A program made the position numbers and the translations under genes. Below are positions 45,192 to 58,800 of a stretch of 64,000 nt of DNA, one piece after another. The stretch lies in NCBI GenBank assembly GCA_012845835.1, contig JABAKD010000002.1, positions 28,610,210 through 28,674,209 of the forward strand. Reading direction: 5' to 3'. Every line of letters starts with the position of its first letter. The first letter of the stretch is position 1. The DNA comes from Undaria pinnatifida (Eukaryota; Sar; Phaeophyceae; Laminariales; Alariaceae). The notes under the pieces were generated by a model. It did no database searches, was not told the DNA's origin, and saw nothing but the letters and a program-made list of their open reading frames with translations.

Positions 45192-46486
45192 ACACGTACA
45201 GGTAGTACCCGCCAAAAATACGTGTGTTTGTTTCTCCCTTTGTGAGGTTTACACGAGAATATGGTCGCTTAGAACTGAGCTGTACATTCGAAGTATTATG
45301 TGTTTGTGATAGCGAACCGAAGTTCGGAACACAACGCACAACGAAACAACACGGCAACAGTAGCAGTACCGCGACCATGGGCTCGTACAGGTTATGGGTT
45401 CGATGGGCTCGTACAAGTTATTTCGGGTTGAGTGGAACATTCAAAGTTGGAATTTGTTTAGAGTGAGGAACAACGGTGTCATTGTCGGAATTAGCGTTAT
45501 CTGCGCGGCACGGCCGGCGCGGACGAACCCGAGAGCAGTAGTAGCAATGCGGGTGCCTGCGTTTTATTTTGTGGACGATTATAGCCAGGTACTCTCTACA
45601 ATACGCGTATGTTGGAGGCCACCGCACTCCTGATCGGGGGGAAAACACTTGGAACTAGTGTAGGATAATTTTAGGAGTTCGAAAGGGTAAACCTCAATTC
45701 ATCTTTGAATACCCTTGATGACAGCGACGAGTATTCACGTCTTATTAATGCAGTGCTAGAATATGTCATGAAGGACAGCGCGGCTCGGGTCAAACTTGCA
45801 CAAACTACGTGGCGTAGCTTCAGCCCATTGACACTAGGACTGATGGCAATCGGCTCAGAAATAGCGAAGTAGTGTACCACTAATATCTAGCATGCCCAGA
45901 TTTCAATATGTTCTCTGAATGTATGATTTCGCGTAAAATGTTACATTCTCAATAATGAAGGATACATTGACTACCCACACGGCGCGTTAGCAAGCGCCAT
46001 GGACAAGGACAACTTGCTAGGACTTAGGTTAGGCCCTCACCGTGTTGTCCCTTTCGACTCACGCTGCTTCGTTCGATACATTAACCGTAAACCACGTTGT
46101 TCCAGCGGCCAACAACTCATGTGATTCTGCAACTATCCTGGCCCACAATTTTCGGTGGTTGGAAAGTCTGATCGTGATACCATAGCGGTGTAATTGTTGT
46201 TCCACGCTGTACTGTTTCGGATACGAACATGTCGATATCGACCAGCAGCCGTCGTTTTGCCTCAGCCAAACCTTGTCGCTGCAGATGCTCGTCACGACAA
46301 TAAAGGAACGCGTTGCAATAGGGGGGTGTTGTAGTGAGAGTAAAGTCACACAGCAGCGTAGTAGGGGCTGTATCTGTAGGGCTGATGAGGTGCCGCTACC
46401 TTCGCGGATCTATTTGACGGCGTTCCGGATGTAGGCTTCGGTCCCTTTAGAGGTCTTACGCCGAAAAAGGTCTCTCCAGACCAATA

Positions 46487-46885
46487 TTCAAAAAGTGTGC
46501 CCATTTCGTTCGTATCCGCCTATTTATAGTTCGCAGAAGTTCAAGAACGGGCTGGGTCGTGTCCATCTGCAAACTGCGTGTGACGCATGGTGTACTATCT
46601 AACGATAAGAACGAACGTACGTATATGATTTCCCGCGCAGTATATGAGTGCTCAAAGCCTGACTGCAAATTTGAGTAAATTGCAAAAAGTGTGCCCATCC
46701 ATTCGTTCGTATCCGCTTATGAATAGTTCGCAGAGAAGTTCTTCAAGAACGGGCTAGGCCGTGTCCATCTGCAAACTGCGTGTGACGGATGGTGCACTAT
46801 CTAAGGATAAGAACAAACGTACGTGTATTATTTCCCTCGCAATACATGAGTGCTCAAAGCCTGATTGCAAATTTGAGTAAATTGC
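46487..46885 (+). repeat. Tandem duplication, unit about 200 bases
   Basis: AAAAAGTGTGCCCAT..TTCG, CGTGTCCATCTGCAAACTGC and GAGTGCTCAAAGCCTGAYTG CAAATTTGAG occur twice at about 90 percent identity by eye. No coding potential. Confidence 0.92.
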
Positions 46886-47599
46886 GGTTTTAATCTTTTC
46901 CTCGTAATGACCCAGACAGCCAGTCTGACTTTGTCGCCTCTGAGCTTCAAAGTCCTCGATGAATAGTGACTCGACTGGGAACACTATTAATATTCTCGAG
47001 TTTTGATTTTTTTTCAAGCCGCTGTTTGGTACCGGTAGATTTCCAGCAACTACGTATGTTGCGAGTTTCAAATAAAAAAGGAGACAACACGCCTCATAAC
47101 ATATTACCCTGGTATCAAAATACCTAAATCACTGAACGGCACTTGGATTAGTATTCTGTAGCCCTAGTAGAGGGTAACCCTCGCGTACAATATGCATCCC
47201 TTTGAGGGAAAAAATGAAGGCACATGGTCACTTTTTAGTGACGATTGCAGCAACATTTGGCCACTGCTTGGCTGGGGGGGTGATGTTTGGTATCCAATGC
47301 AGGAAGTTGTACGACACGGTCGTAGTACGATCGTACTAGTATTGCTGCGCGCTCGCGATGCTCGAAGACGGTTGATGAAGGTCAACTTAACAGGGTACCT
47401 TGTATGTCGTTTTCTCTCCCAAAACGGCTAGGCAGGCGTATTGATTGTCCGTCAACGAAAGGAGCTCCCCTTCTTGCCCACGTGGCAGCTGGGCGAGCCA
47501 GGGGGTTCATAGTAAGCGCGTGTGAGTGTTCGGGCATCTCCAGTAGATAACCCGCATTACAAATACAGTAGGGGCGTCGGTCGTAGGCTTTTTGTTACA

Positions 47600-47940
47600 C
47601 GGGTCCGAGGTTCATATCCTCTTGCAACGACCTTGTTGTTTTGAAAGCGAAGGGAGTGCTTCCGCGTGCGAAATTCCCTGGCGTGCCGGCCTTTTTTTGT
47701 GTAGAGGAACCGCACCACAGCAGTCGTTCAAGAGAAGAAAGGTTAGGGGAGCCAAGGACCGCACGTACTTGCATTCTAAGTGAATTAGTCGGCCGCAGGG
47801 TTCGTGCTTGTTCCGAGGCTCATAACCTGTTGCAACAATTTTATTGTGTTGCACGACAAGGGCGCGCATTTGCGTGCTATTCTCTCGCGTGCCGACTCAG
47901 TTTGGTAAAGGGGGACCACACGACGGCGGTCGTATGGGCG
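47600..47940 (+). repeat. Tandem pair with tRNA-T-arm-like sequence
   Basis: Two units of about 140 bases start 190 bases apart. Both hold TCCGAGG(T/C)TCATA-CCT, a GTTGTTTTGAAAG/ATTGTGTTGCACG stretch, GCG..TTGCGTGC and CGTGCCG. TCCGAGGTTCATATCCTC could be a Pol III B box, so the unit may be SINE-derived. Confidence 0.6.
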
Positions 47941-48048
47941 AAGAAAGCTTACGAGAGTCAAACACCTCCAACACTTGACTTGCAATCCAGTTGAGATCGC
48001 TCCACCGTTCGTCCAGCAGTGCGACCGACGAAATTGGCCCAGTGCCGG

Positions 48049-48075
48049 CGAATATATATATATATATATATATAT
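48049..48075 (+). repeat. (TA)n dinucleotide tract
   Basis: A short AT microsatellite of about 26 bases; a similar one lies at 21310-21330. Confidence 0.9.
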
Positions 48076-49610
48076 GTTGTACACTGCCTTGCAGGAACTG
48101 GCGCAAAGGCATGATGGGGGGGGTAGCGGTAGGGCAGCGTAACATTACTATTGTGTAGTACGTGTATTCATGTCTGCGTCGTATACGGATAATGGTACGA
48201 GCTAAAGTTCGACAGATAAGGCAAGTGCTGCCACAACACATCTGCACTTAGCATGACATGCTTGATGGTTGCCATCAATAGTACTCGGGTTTCTTTTTCG
48301 CCGGCAATCGCGTTAATATGTACCCCCGAAAAGGTACTCTTATTGGTCCTACGTATTCGTTTACATTGGATTGGAATATACGCGCTTACATATATACGTT
48401 GAACGGTCACATTGTTGGATGGCAAACAAAATAGTAAGGTGCGTTTGACGTAATCATTACCTCCGAGTCAGTGAAACCACGTGTAATGATCGTTCAATAC
48501 ATGCTGCGGTTCCAGCCACCGGGATAGATTTTCTCCTTGTACTCTTAATTGCAGTACCTTGGGATTGTTGCAGAATTCGCCATGTCTCGAACGCAAACGC
48601 TCGCCGACCCCTGCACAAGCAAAACTTAACGCATACGAACGGTTGCCAGCGCGCGAGCATGCGTGCTTCTCTTTCTCTCCGTGATGGCTAGCATATCGAG
48701 ATCGGCTTGTGCGGCCAGAGCCGTAGTGACTTAACTCCGTGATTCCGATACCAACGATGCACGGCCTAGTCGTTCATCATCCCATGAACCCAAGGTTCCA
48801 CGGCCAAGCAATGAAACCGTCTCTCCGCTTCATATGTTTAGGAATCCAACCACACTTTTGGGGACAGCCAACTGCGCGGAATTATCGTGGGGTATTTTTT
48901 GCAGTAGAAAAAGGGATCTGTGCCGTGCGACAAAATACTGAGTCTTCTCTTGCACGAATCCAAGCATACATCGTACCTGGTACACAAGAGTCCATATCAC
49001 AAAATGTTTAAACGCACATGTTTTACGTGTTGCTGCTCCCGCATAAACTCATGGACATCATCTATAGCAGTCCGTCGTCGCAAGACAGGCTCCAAGGGAA
49101 CTCTGGAGATAAATACGAACGCAAACCAAGTAATATACCACAAATAATACACAACGCCAAGGAAATCGTACACAGCAAACAACAAAAACCAAGCCAACGT
49201 AAGTTCGTACCAAGTACACACGTTGTATTAGACGAGTGTAACAACCGGATAGGCAACACCAGGTAGCCGAACACAAAGGTACAAAATACGCCTCGAGAGC
49301 CGTGTAAAGAACGGAGGCCGAACAAAAGGCTCAAGAGGACAGATATAACATGCGGAGAGCAAGATTTCGCTAATAATAGCAAATCGCGACTTTTTCCGTT
49401 TCGGATTTGATCTCGGCAACTTCTCGAGGAACGCATCACAAAGGGACGCGTACCCCCTACTTAGCCTTCCATGTACTTATTACAAAAATACCAACAAGCT
49501 ACCACGGCACACTAAAACAACCCTATTCGTATTTGTGAGGCGGCATTATCAACATTAGACACACACAAACGAGCCTTACGCTTGCGTCCAAAGCGGTACA
49601 CATGCAAACA

Positions 49611-49843
49611 TCACGCGCCCCGGGCGGCCCCCTGACTGTCGAGCAAACCCTTGTACAGATTCAAGAATTGCTCCTGTTTTTGTGAGCGCAAGCCATGTCC
49701 ACTCTCGGTCCCCTGTCGGGGCGAGGAACTTCCCAAAGAAGCTCCTGCTTCGTCCTTCATTTTTTCGTCGTCCAGCGAAGAATAGTAGCAGGTCAAATAG
49801 TCCAAGACAGGCGCTACCGCCTCCCCAATGCCGTACGCGCCCG
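49611..49843 (-). CDS. HEAT/ARM-like gene terminal exon
   Basis: Acceptor TTGCCAG after a pyrimidine tract. It completes an Ala codon and reads GAYGIGEAVAPVLDYLTCYY then SSLDDEKMKDEAG, a polar stretch, and LYKGLLDSQGAARGA before TGA at 49611-49613. The phase fits the previous exon. Confidence 0.78.
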
Positions 49844-52800
49844 CTGGCAAGGGGTAAGGGGTGGTGGCGGTGGTTGGGCAAGTTGTTAGCGGACGGGAAA
49901 ATTGGTACCAGGTACGGCTGTGAGTTAGCTGGCTGGACTTGACCGGTCATTGTACTTGGGTGGCGAGGTGAATCAAGTTTCTGGTTTGAGTTTTTTGACA
50001 CAAAAAAAGACAGACACACGTCGAGGTAGAAATGCGCCATTCAGACGCAAAGACGCAGCACCGACCAGACGCAAGTAACTGTATACCTAGCCAACAAACA
50101 ACTAGTCGGCGACTTAAAAGATAGCCAAGGCACAGCCCTGAAAAAAGGCGGTTGGCAACCAACGCGACTCGGTTGCTTTTACCGATGTGGCAACGGTCGT
50201 CGGCAGGAGGGTTCATAGCTTGCAGGGGGTGGTGTTTGGTGCCAAAAAAAACAAAAACGAAGGCTAGCGGATGCGAGCTCAGCCGATGATAAGGACCTTG
50301 CACCAGAGAACGTGCTCCGAGAGAGAGACAACGCAGCAGCAGCTGACCCACCAGATTTTCGACCGGCCTTGCCACCCTTTTCCCCCTGACCAGATCCAAC
50401 CTACAGATACCTACGGGCAAGCTCGGATATGATAGAGGTACACCACAAACCGCTGACTGCTAGTTCAGCGGTTATTACGGCGTATCTCTAACGCAAGCAA
50501 AAGGCGCTGCTAGCTCGGTGGTTATGATGCATCACTTAACACAGGCACCATATCTCTTTAACAGTGGATATGACGAATTTCTTGACAAAACCAATTATGC
50601 CCTCTAACAGACTAGTCAACACCCAAAGCCTTCGAAACACGCACCAGTCTCAACCCTTTCCAAGACCGCCTCCTGTTCTCGCCGGTAACCCAGCAGCAAA
50701 TCTTCACCATCCCCACGGCCACTTGTGGAACCGTTATCTGCAGCAGTGGTCTCCATGCCCCCGAGCGGCGCGGCGAGGGGGAACATGGCCGCAGCGTCGA
50801 CTATTCCACGGAGGAAACAATAAGCGTCGAACCGAACGGGCTCGGGGAGGCGGAGGGCGATCTTGCAGAGCGCCGACGCACACGTGTGTCGAGTCTGGAT
50901 GGGTCGCGGGAAAATCAGAGCGTCGGTTGACACGTCAGGCTGGCGGAAGGAAAGGGGGCGAATTAAATGGTGCTCACCCCTTTCCCAGCTCCTGAAGCGA
51001 TCTTATTACCAGCACTCTAAGTTCAAGTGCTTTGTCCCGGGTAAGGTCAGTTACAACGGAATGAGGCACGCACCAGACCATCCGTATCAGACCACCCGTG
51101 GCGATGAATTAGCAACCCTCCAGCTAAACCTAGCATGACAACGCACTACTGCTGTGCTAGACTAGACCACACGAGCAATATATCAGACGTGTGGTAACCA
51201 GCCACACACATAAATCAACATCACACGACGCGATCTCGGCTTTTTAGGCCCGCAAATGAACCAGCTTTATCGCCCCGCCCTCCCGAACAATACCTTTCAA
51301 CCTTCAAGCGTGACATACAAGTATACACCTGAAATTCTTCACAGCATGACAAGCAAAAATACCTAAAAAAATCCCCCAAAACCATTACAGACGAAACACC
51401 TGAAAATCTTCACAACACGACAAGCAAATACTCGAAAACTCCCTCTTAAGCGTGACAAGCACATACCCGAAAACTTCAAGCACGACAAGCAAGCAAGCTA
51501 CCTTATAACAAAAAAAAAAAAAACATTACAAAAGCAAACACACCTGAAAATCCTCAAACATGACCGCGTGCTTCAATCGCAGGAGAATCGACACCGTCGC
51601 CCCGTTCATCTCCGAGACTACAGGGTGAACCACCGCCGTCGCCCCCCCATCCATGCCCTCCAGACCCCCAACACTTCCCCCTGCCCCTCTCGGCCAGTGA
51701 GGGTTGTTGGACAGCGCCAAAACATCCAGCAAGTCATTGCCGCCGGGGGTGGTCTGCGAAGGAGGTGCTGGTGCCAGATTTTGGAGGGGACCAGCAGCGG
51801 TAGGCGTGCCAGTAAGCTGGCAGCAGTATTCGCCGAGGAACCAGTAGGCCGAGCGCTTCAGCCTGAGGTCATATGGGCCGTTTGAGCACAAAAAACGAGC
51901 ATGTCGCAGAACATAGGGTGCACCAGGCGTGCGTCAGTAGCGCTAGTGGTGTTCGAGCACCAAAAACGCACAAGCATCTACAGAAAGTAAGGCACACCCA
52001 CCGGGTGTGCGGTTATACTAACAGTAGCGTGGTCACAGCGCGAGACTTGATGATACGGGTCGTTCGAGAGAACGGAAAACCAAGCGTTCCAGATATCATA
52101 GGGCACCGGAGCACCGGACGCGCGCTCAAAGCGTGACTGCGGGCTACAGATTCAAGGGTATGCCGGGTGTACAGCAGTTGCGCGACCATGGCCCAGACTG
52201 GAGGCAAGTTCGACTGAACACCAAGCCCTCGCAAAAAATAGGGCGCACCGGGCGTGCGGTAATAGTAAGACGTAAGACCACGGGATAGAAATTGAGGTTG
52301 TGCACCATTCGAGCAAAACGCAACCAGGCATTCCCAAGCATTCCTACAGAGTTGGGTACACCAGGCGCGCGGGAGCACTAGTACGACCACAGGCAAGATT
52401 CAACGCTAAACGGGGCGTGAGGTAGTAGCGGTGTGACAGCGGGCTAGATTCAAGTCAAGTGCGAGCAAAAACCACATGCGTTCGCAAAAAGTACGGTGCA
52501 CCGCGCGTCCGGTATCGGTAAAGACACCACGGGATAGAAATTGAGGCTGTGGGTCGATCCAGCAAAAAAAAAACAAGTACTCTTCGCACAAAGCAGGGGT
52601 ACACCGGGCGTGCGGCAGCAGTGCCAACACAGGCGAGATACTACCGAGCCGACTCTAAGTAGAAGAGCGCCCACTGCTTACATTTGAAGGGAAGTTCGAG
52701 CACAAAAACAAGCATCCGCCCGGAGAATAGGGCAGGGCGCACCGGGCGTGCGGCATCTGCGTTGCCACAGGTTAGACAAACACTTTACTTTTTATCTCCC

Positions 52801-55800
52801 TCGGTCTTGTTGTTTGGCGGACTTACCTTAGCTTGTTGAGTCCGTTCAACAAAAGATAAATACTTCTAAACAAAAAAGACGAAAAAACAAAGGGGTAAAT
52901 TTGTTTGTAAGTGTTGCAAACCCCCAACCCCTTTAGAACTGTACTCACACGCTTTGGGGGACTTATTCTGTGAAAAAAAACGCTCGGAAATATGGTGGAA
53001 GAATATTGGGGGGGGGGGGAAGAAAGAGAAATGAGCAATGAGCAAAATGTGAGAAAACCGACATAGTCAGGGTAGTACCGCGTCGTCTGGGAATCAAGCA
53101 ACGCCGGTGCTGGAGGCCTCGACCGCCCTGGCCCCTAACCTCTTACGACGGTGCCGTGGTTGTGGGTCCGTACGAGCGGTCCCTCTTTTTCAACACAGTA
53201 GGGATCCCGCAGCAATGCCGGTTTATGCCAGCCAACAAAAAACGGCACTATAGCGGCAACCGGCACTATAAAGGAAACCGGCACTATGACGAAAACCGGC
53301 ACTATAGCGGCAACCGGCACTATAGCGGAAACTGGCACTATAGCGGAAACCGGCACTATAGCGGAAACCGGCACTACTCCGCACACGGCCGCAATAGGTT
53401 ATTCCCGTACGCGCCAATTGTACCGGCACTATAGCGGAAACTGGCACTACTGTAGGGGTCTATAATAAGATTATGCCACGTGCAACAAGATTAAGGGGCT
53501 GTTACGGACACAGGCCACCCTTTGCAGGTCTCTCTACCAGGCAGGTTCCACGTTGGTCACTCACTTGTACTAGAAAAGTTCTTGTATCCGTTCCACACAC
53601 GCCACGGACGAACTGAATAGCGTTCAATTCCGCGAGGCAAAAGCATCATCCCCTTTTTCCTATACGCACATGCCTTCAAAATCAAAGGCATGTGAAACCC
53701 TTGTGTATCCAGCCGTATCCATATCTTACGTCATGTTGGGCACCCAGGGGGATACCATATCAGAAACCTACAGTAGTAGTACGAGTGCATCTGGAAATTA
53801 CACCACTCGCGAAATGCGTCAGAAAACGCAAAAGATATTGGCGGCTGATACTACGTATTCTCCACAACAATGACGTGAATGGCGTTCTCCCACAACATTC
53901 CCAGGTACCACTACAAAGAATAAAAATACACTCCAGCTGTGAGATCCAAGATTTCGACTACGAATATGTACTTTTCACAACACTGACGTTACACGCCTCT
54001 CTCACCACACTCCCAGATACTATCTTACGTATTTTTCACAACACCGATGCTACATGCTTCCCTCGCAACATTCCCAGATCCCATCGCCCGGCCGTACCGT
54101 ACCTCGTGGCTGCGCTCCTCGCCCGGAAGTAGTCCAACCTCGCCGAGGATTCAGGGCTCCCCTCGCCCTTCCCCGCCTTGCCCCAGCGGGGGGCCTCTTC
54201 TCCACCGAGTATCATCGAGACGCCGTTCAGGCTGACGAAGCCACCGCTACCGCTGCCACTGCCGCTGCCGCTTGCGACCGTTAGCGGGGGTCTCCCTCCA
54301 AGCGGGACGGCGGGAGCAGATGGACCTGACACGACGGTCTCGTCCGCGGAGCCTTGGGGCGCGTATGCACCGGAATGCGCCGGAGCAAGCAGAGTACGCG
54401 GCCATGGAGAAGAGACGGGCGAGATGAACAGGTTTTTCGGCGAAAACCAAAGAAAAAGGCCAAAAAAGATGAAACCAAACAGGAAAAAGATGCGGCGGTG
54501 GACGGCACCGACGAAATTAACAGCCCTTCACTCGAAAAAGGCAAAAAATATCAAAAACTCGAAAAAAGCAAAAACGCCTCCTTTCCGTCTGTCAGCGGGA
54601 AAAAAACGCTTAAAAATAACAAAACAGTACACGGACCAAGGGGGAGGGGACGCAACAATAGACTGAACATTTATGCTACTGACGCCCAACACCGCACCGT
54701 CGCGGCTTCTTACCTACTGTCCAGGCCACGCCCGGCTGTCGCGTCCAGTCTTCGCTCTGCACCCCCCTCGTGTGGCGCGGCGGGCCCTTTTCTGAGCTAC
54801 CAGTGCTAGCACGATCACTGGCAGTCGAGGTGATCGGGTTGGGCTGTCCCTCGGGCGGCAGGGCGATATTCCTGGCGCGCGCACGCGTACAAAAACACAC
54901 ACACACACGAAAGGGTGAACAAATGACATAATTAATTGGAGAAAACGCACAAAAATGCAACGAGGGTAACAACAACACAAAAGCTAATTGGGGGTACGAA
55001 ACACACACACGAAAGGGTGAGCAAATGACATAATTAATTGGAGAAAACACACAAAAATGCAACGAGGGTAATAACAACACAAAAGCTAATTGGGGGTTGG
55101 TCAACACAATATTTTCGGGATTCGGGGCGACGATATAAACTCGGGCAAAACCATGGATGATACACGCGTATGACACAACAGGGTGGCATTTAAAGGTGAG
55201 GAATTATTCCATGGACGGTAAACACTTGGAAAAAGGGGGACTCTTAGAAAAAAAGGGACGTTTAAGGAGAAGCTTTGAAACCATGGACGGTTCAGACGGG
55301 CATTTAAGGAGGATCTTCAAACCAGGGATGGTATAAACCCAAAACAGAGGGATGCCAAAGGAGTGGAATCAAGGCATGGACGGCACACACGTACAACAGC
55401 GAGACGTTTACCGAGAGGCTTTGAAATCATGGACGGTTCAGACGGGCATTTAAGGAGGATCTTCAAACCAGGGACGGTATACACCCAAAACAGAGGGATG
55501 CCAAAGGAGGGAAATCAAGGCATGGACGGCACACACGTAGAACAGGGAGACGTTTAAGGAGAGGCGTTAAACCATGGGCGGCACACACGTAGAACAGAGG
55601 GCTGTGCTGTTTAAGAAGAAACTTTCTAAATCACGGAAGGTACACACACAGAACAGAGGGACGTTTAAGAATAAGCTTCAAACCACGAACGTTACACGCG
55701 TATGACAGAGGGACATCTAAGGAAAGGCTTTAACACCGTTGACGGTACACACGCAGAACAGAGGGGCGTCAAAAGAAAAGCTTCAACCATGGGCAGCACA

Positions 55801-58800
55801 CACTTATAAGACGGGGGCGTTTAAGGAGAAGCTTCAACCCATGGACGGTACACACGTAAATCACGGGGACGTTTAAGGACAGGCTTCAGAGCATGGGCAG
55901 TGCACGCGTAGAAAAGGGAGAGGTTTGAGGACAAGCTTCGCGCGCAATTTCCTTGCCTTGCAGGCACGTAGAGTAACGACAAAAAAGCTGCAGAGTACCG
56001 TCATCACGCACATGACCCAGTGTCCCCGTTGTCGGAGAATCATTATGTCTTCGATTAGCACAGAAAATCGGATCGTGCGTATTCAGCTAATTCATACTGA
56101 TACCAAGCTAATTCATAGTTGGCACCAGGTACCCACCGTGTTTATATGTGGCTGTTTCATACGGGTACCAGGTGTACCATGGTGTGGCATGCATACCCTG
56201 GTATGTATTGGTATGTACTGGTATGTATACCCTTGTATGTACTGGTATATCTCTTCCGCCAGCACTCTGTCCATGCAAGGCGGTGCACGGAGGTGTGGCT
56301 GCGAGCAAAAAAAAGACATGAACGCGAAAACATAACTGTGGGCAAAAAAGGCATTACACGAGCGCGAAGCGTGGCCACAAGCAAAAACAAACACGAGGAC
56401 GTGGATGAACGCGCCCGTCATAAGTCCCTCACCTGTCGAGCAATCGGTACACCGACTGCAGCACTGCCTCTCGCGCCCGGCCTCCGTACCCAGCACACTG
56501 GCACCACGCCCGGAGCACGCAGCGTCCCATCTCCTCGCTTGGCACCTTCAGAAAAAAAGGCAAAGAAGAGAGGGAGAGAACCGCGGGGTGGTTTACCAAT
56601 TTCGTGCATGGCCGTAGCCGCACAGGGGGGCGAAAAAAAAAATATGCGACGCGCATTGAACACATATCCAACTTCGCACGTACCCTTCACACGTGCGCTC
56701 GTGTGTGCGCTTCGTTTCGGTTTTGCGCGCGCGAGGCCTGCCTCCCACCTGATACATAAAGCTCTCCGTTAGGGCGAGGGCGATCGGGATCACTTCCTCC
56801 CGGCTCGCAGCGCTGCACTGCACCCGCGTGAGCAGGGTGTCCACGAGCTCGCTCAGCACCGAGTCCGGCAGCGTAGACGGACACTGCTCCACCTTCTGCT
56901 GCAACCAGTCCCACAGGACGCGCAGCTGGGGGTCGAGCGGGGACGGGTCTGGCACCAAAAGAAACATCGCCTGCGCGATTGTTTCCATCAGGGGTGCACG
57001 AAGAGGGGGGGGGGGGGGGTTGGGAAGGGATGCTCCTAGGGGGTAGGGAGGGGGGGACAGGTGCCAAAAAAGGCGAGAGAGGGATGAGTGCCGCTATTTA
57101 CTACTAATACAAAGGAAATCATTTGGGGTCTAGCGGAGACGAGTCTGGCACAAGCAGAACATCGTCTGCGCGTTTGTTTTTATAAAGGACACGCGGGGGG
57201 GGCGGGGGGACAAACGCCAAAACGCCGAGAAAGGAATGACTGGGGTTCTCTCGTACGATACATGGGGGAAAATTAAAAGAGATAGTAAGGTGAACAGCAG
57301 AATTAGTACATTAGTAGAATTAGAAGATCGGCAGATTTAGATTTAGTAGGCCAGTCCCACACGTCGTCTGCGCGTTTGTTTTCATAAAGGGCAGGGGGGG
57401 ACGAACGCCAAAATGCCGGGAAAGGAATTACTGAGGTTATTTAATACGATACATGGGAAAACATTTAAAAGACTTATTAACCTGACTAGCAGAAATGGTA
57501 GATGTAATTAGTAGAATATGTGAATACCAGGCCCTATTCCCTAGATCGTACCGCCTCGTTATCACTATAATCCTTCAAGACCATCCTGGCTCCTCGAGGG
57601 CACTCTGAGGTGTTCCTCATCGTTGACCCTCGAGAGTACGGTTACGCGCACAACCACATCGATGTGTGTCCACACCTCAACATACAGAAGAGAAACCTGC
57701 GAAGGGACTACTGTCCCACAATTGGCGTCTCGGCGGCGAATCTCGGTGGGAGCACCGCAACCTGACCACACAGAGCGGGTAGGTTTTGTTTGAAAACAAA
57801 ACCGCACGTTTGTCACGCCTACCGTAATGGCAGACGAGGCAGACCCCCCTGATCCCGGGGAAGGTCCCCGGCGACCCCGGCAGCCTTCCTCCACGTCAGG
57901 AGGGAGGTATCCTCCCCTCACGTCATGAGGAAGACGGTCGCAACCCATCAGCGTCACGTGGACTTAACGAACGTCAGGCGGGACTGCAAGAGGTGCAAGA
58001 GTAGGAGGAGGAGGAAGTGGAAGAAGAGGCGTCCTTCAGCCCCCGTGAGCCGCCCCCTGAACAAGCTTCTTCGGAAGAAGAGCTGAGGCGACACCGTTAT
58101 GGTCGCCACCGTAGTCGTCGCGGGCATCGCCGCCGCCGGTCGTTCTCCCCCGCAGGGAAAGGAGCAGCTGGTGGAAGTTTTTTTCCCCCCACACCGTGGT
58201 CAGTGCTCCTCAATACCAGTCGCTACTTAGTGAGAATAACACAGCGAAGTTAACGGTGTCGCCTTAGCTCTTCTTCTGAAGAAGCTTGTTCGGGGGGCGG
58301 CTCACGGGGGCTGAAGGACGCCTCTTCTTCCACTTCCTCCTCCTACTCTTGCACCTCTTGCAGTCCCGCGTGACGTTCGCTAAGTCCACCTGACGCAGAT
58401 GGGTTGCGACCGCCTTCCTCATGACGTGTGGGGAGGCGGCCTCCCTCCTGACGTGGAGGAAGGCTGCAGGGGTCCCTACCTACCCGCTCTGTGTGGTCAG
58501 GTTGCGGTGCTCCCACCGAGATTCGCTGCCGAGACGCCGATGATGCAGAGCGAGGACAACTCCACAACAAGGCTTCTCGAAGAGCTAACCATTGTTTTTT
58601 CGTTTAGATTGTCATATACCGACGACAGCGCTGAGAAGTACTATCTTGAGACAAGCTGAGTCTCGATAGTAGTCTGTAACACCATGATGTACACCATGGC
58701 AATCTCACCATGCTACGTAAGAAGGATGAGGAGTCGGACCTTGTGTATCAGTATGTCAAAATCTTCAAGGAAGTACGGAGTGATGGCAGTCCAAACACAC

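Larger units (their letters stand above)
44949..49610. other. Non-coding stretch between transporter and HEAT/ARM-like gene
   Basis: The two genes converge here. Apart from the tandem duplications at 44986, 46487 and 47600, a TA tract at 48049 and a family F scrap at 49030, nothing is recognised. No exon was found. Confidence 0.6.

Noticed and set aside
53156-53447. Repetitive proteins HYSGNR and SAIVPV
   Set aside because: Frames of an 18-base minisatellite on both strands with no start context or domain.
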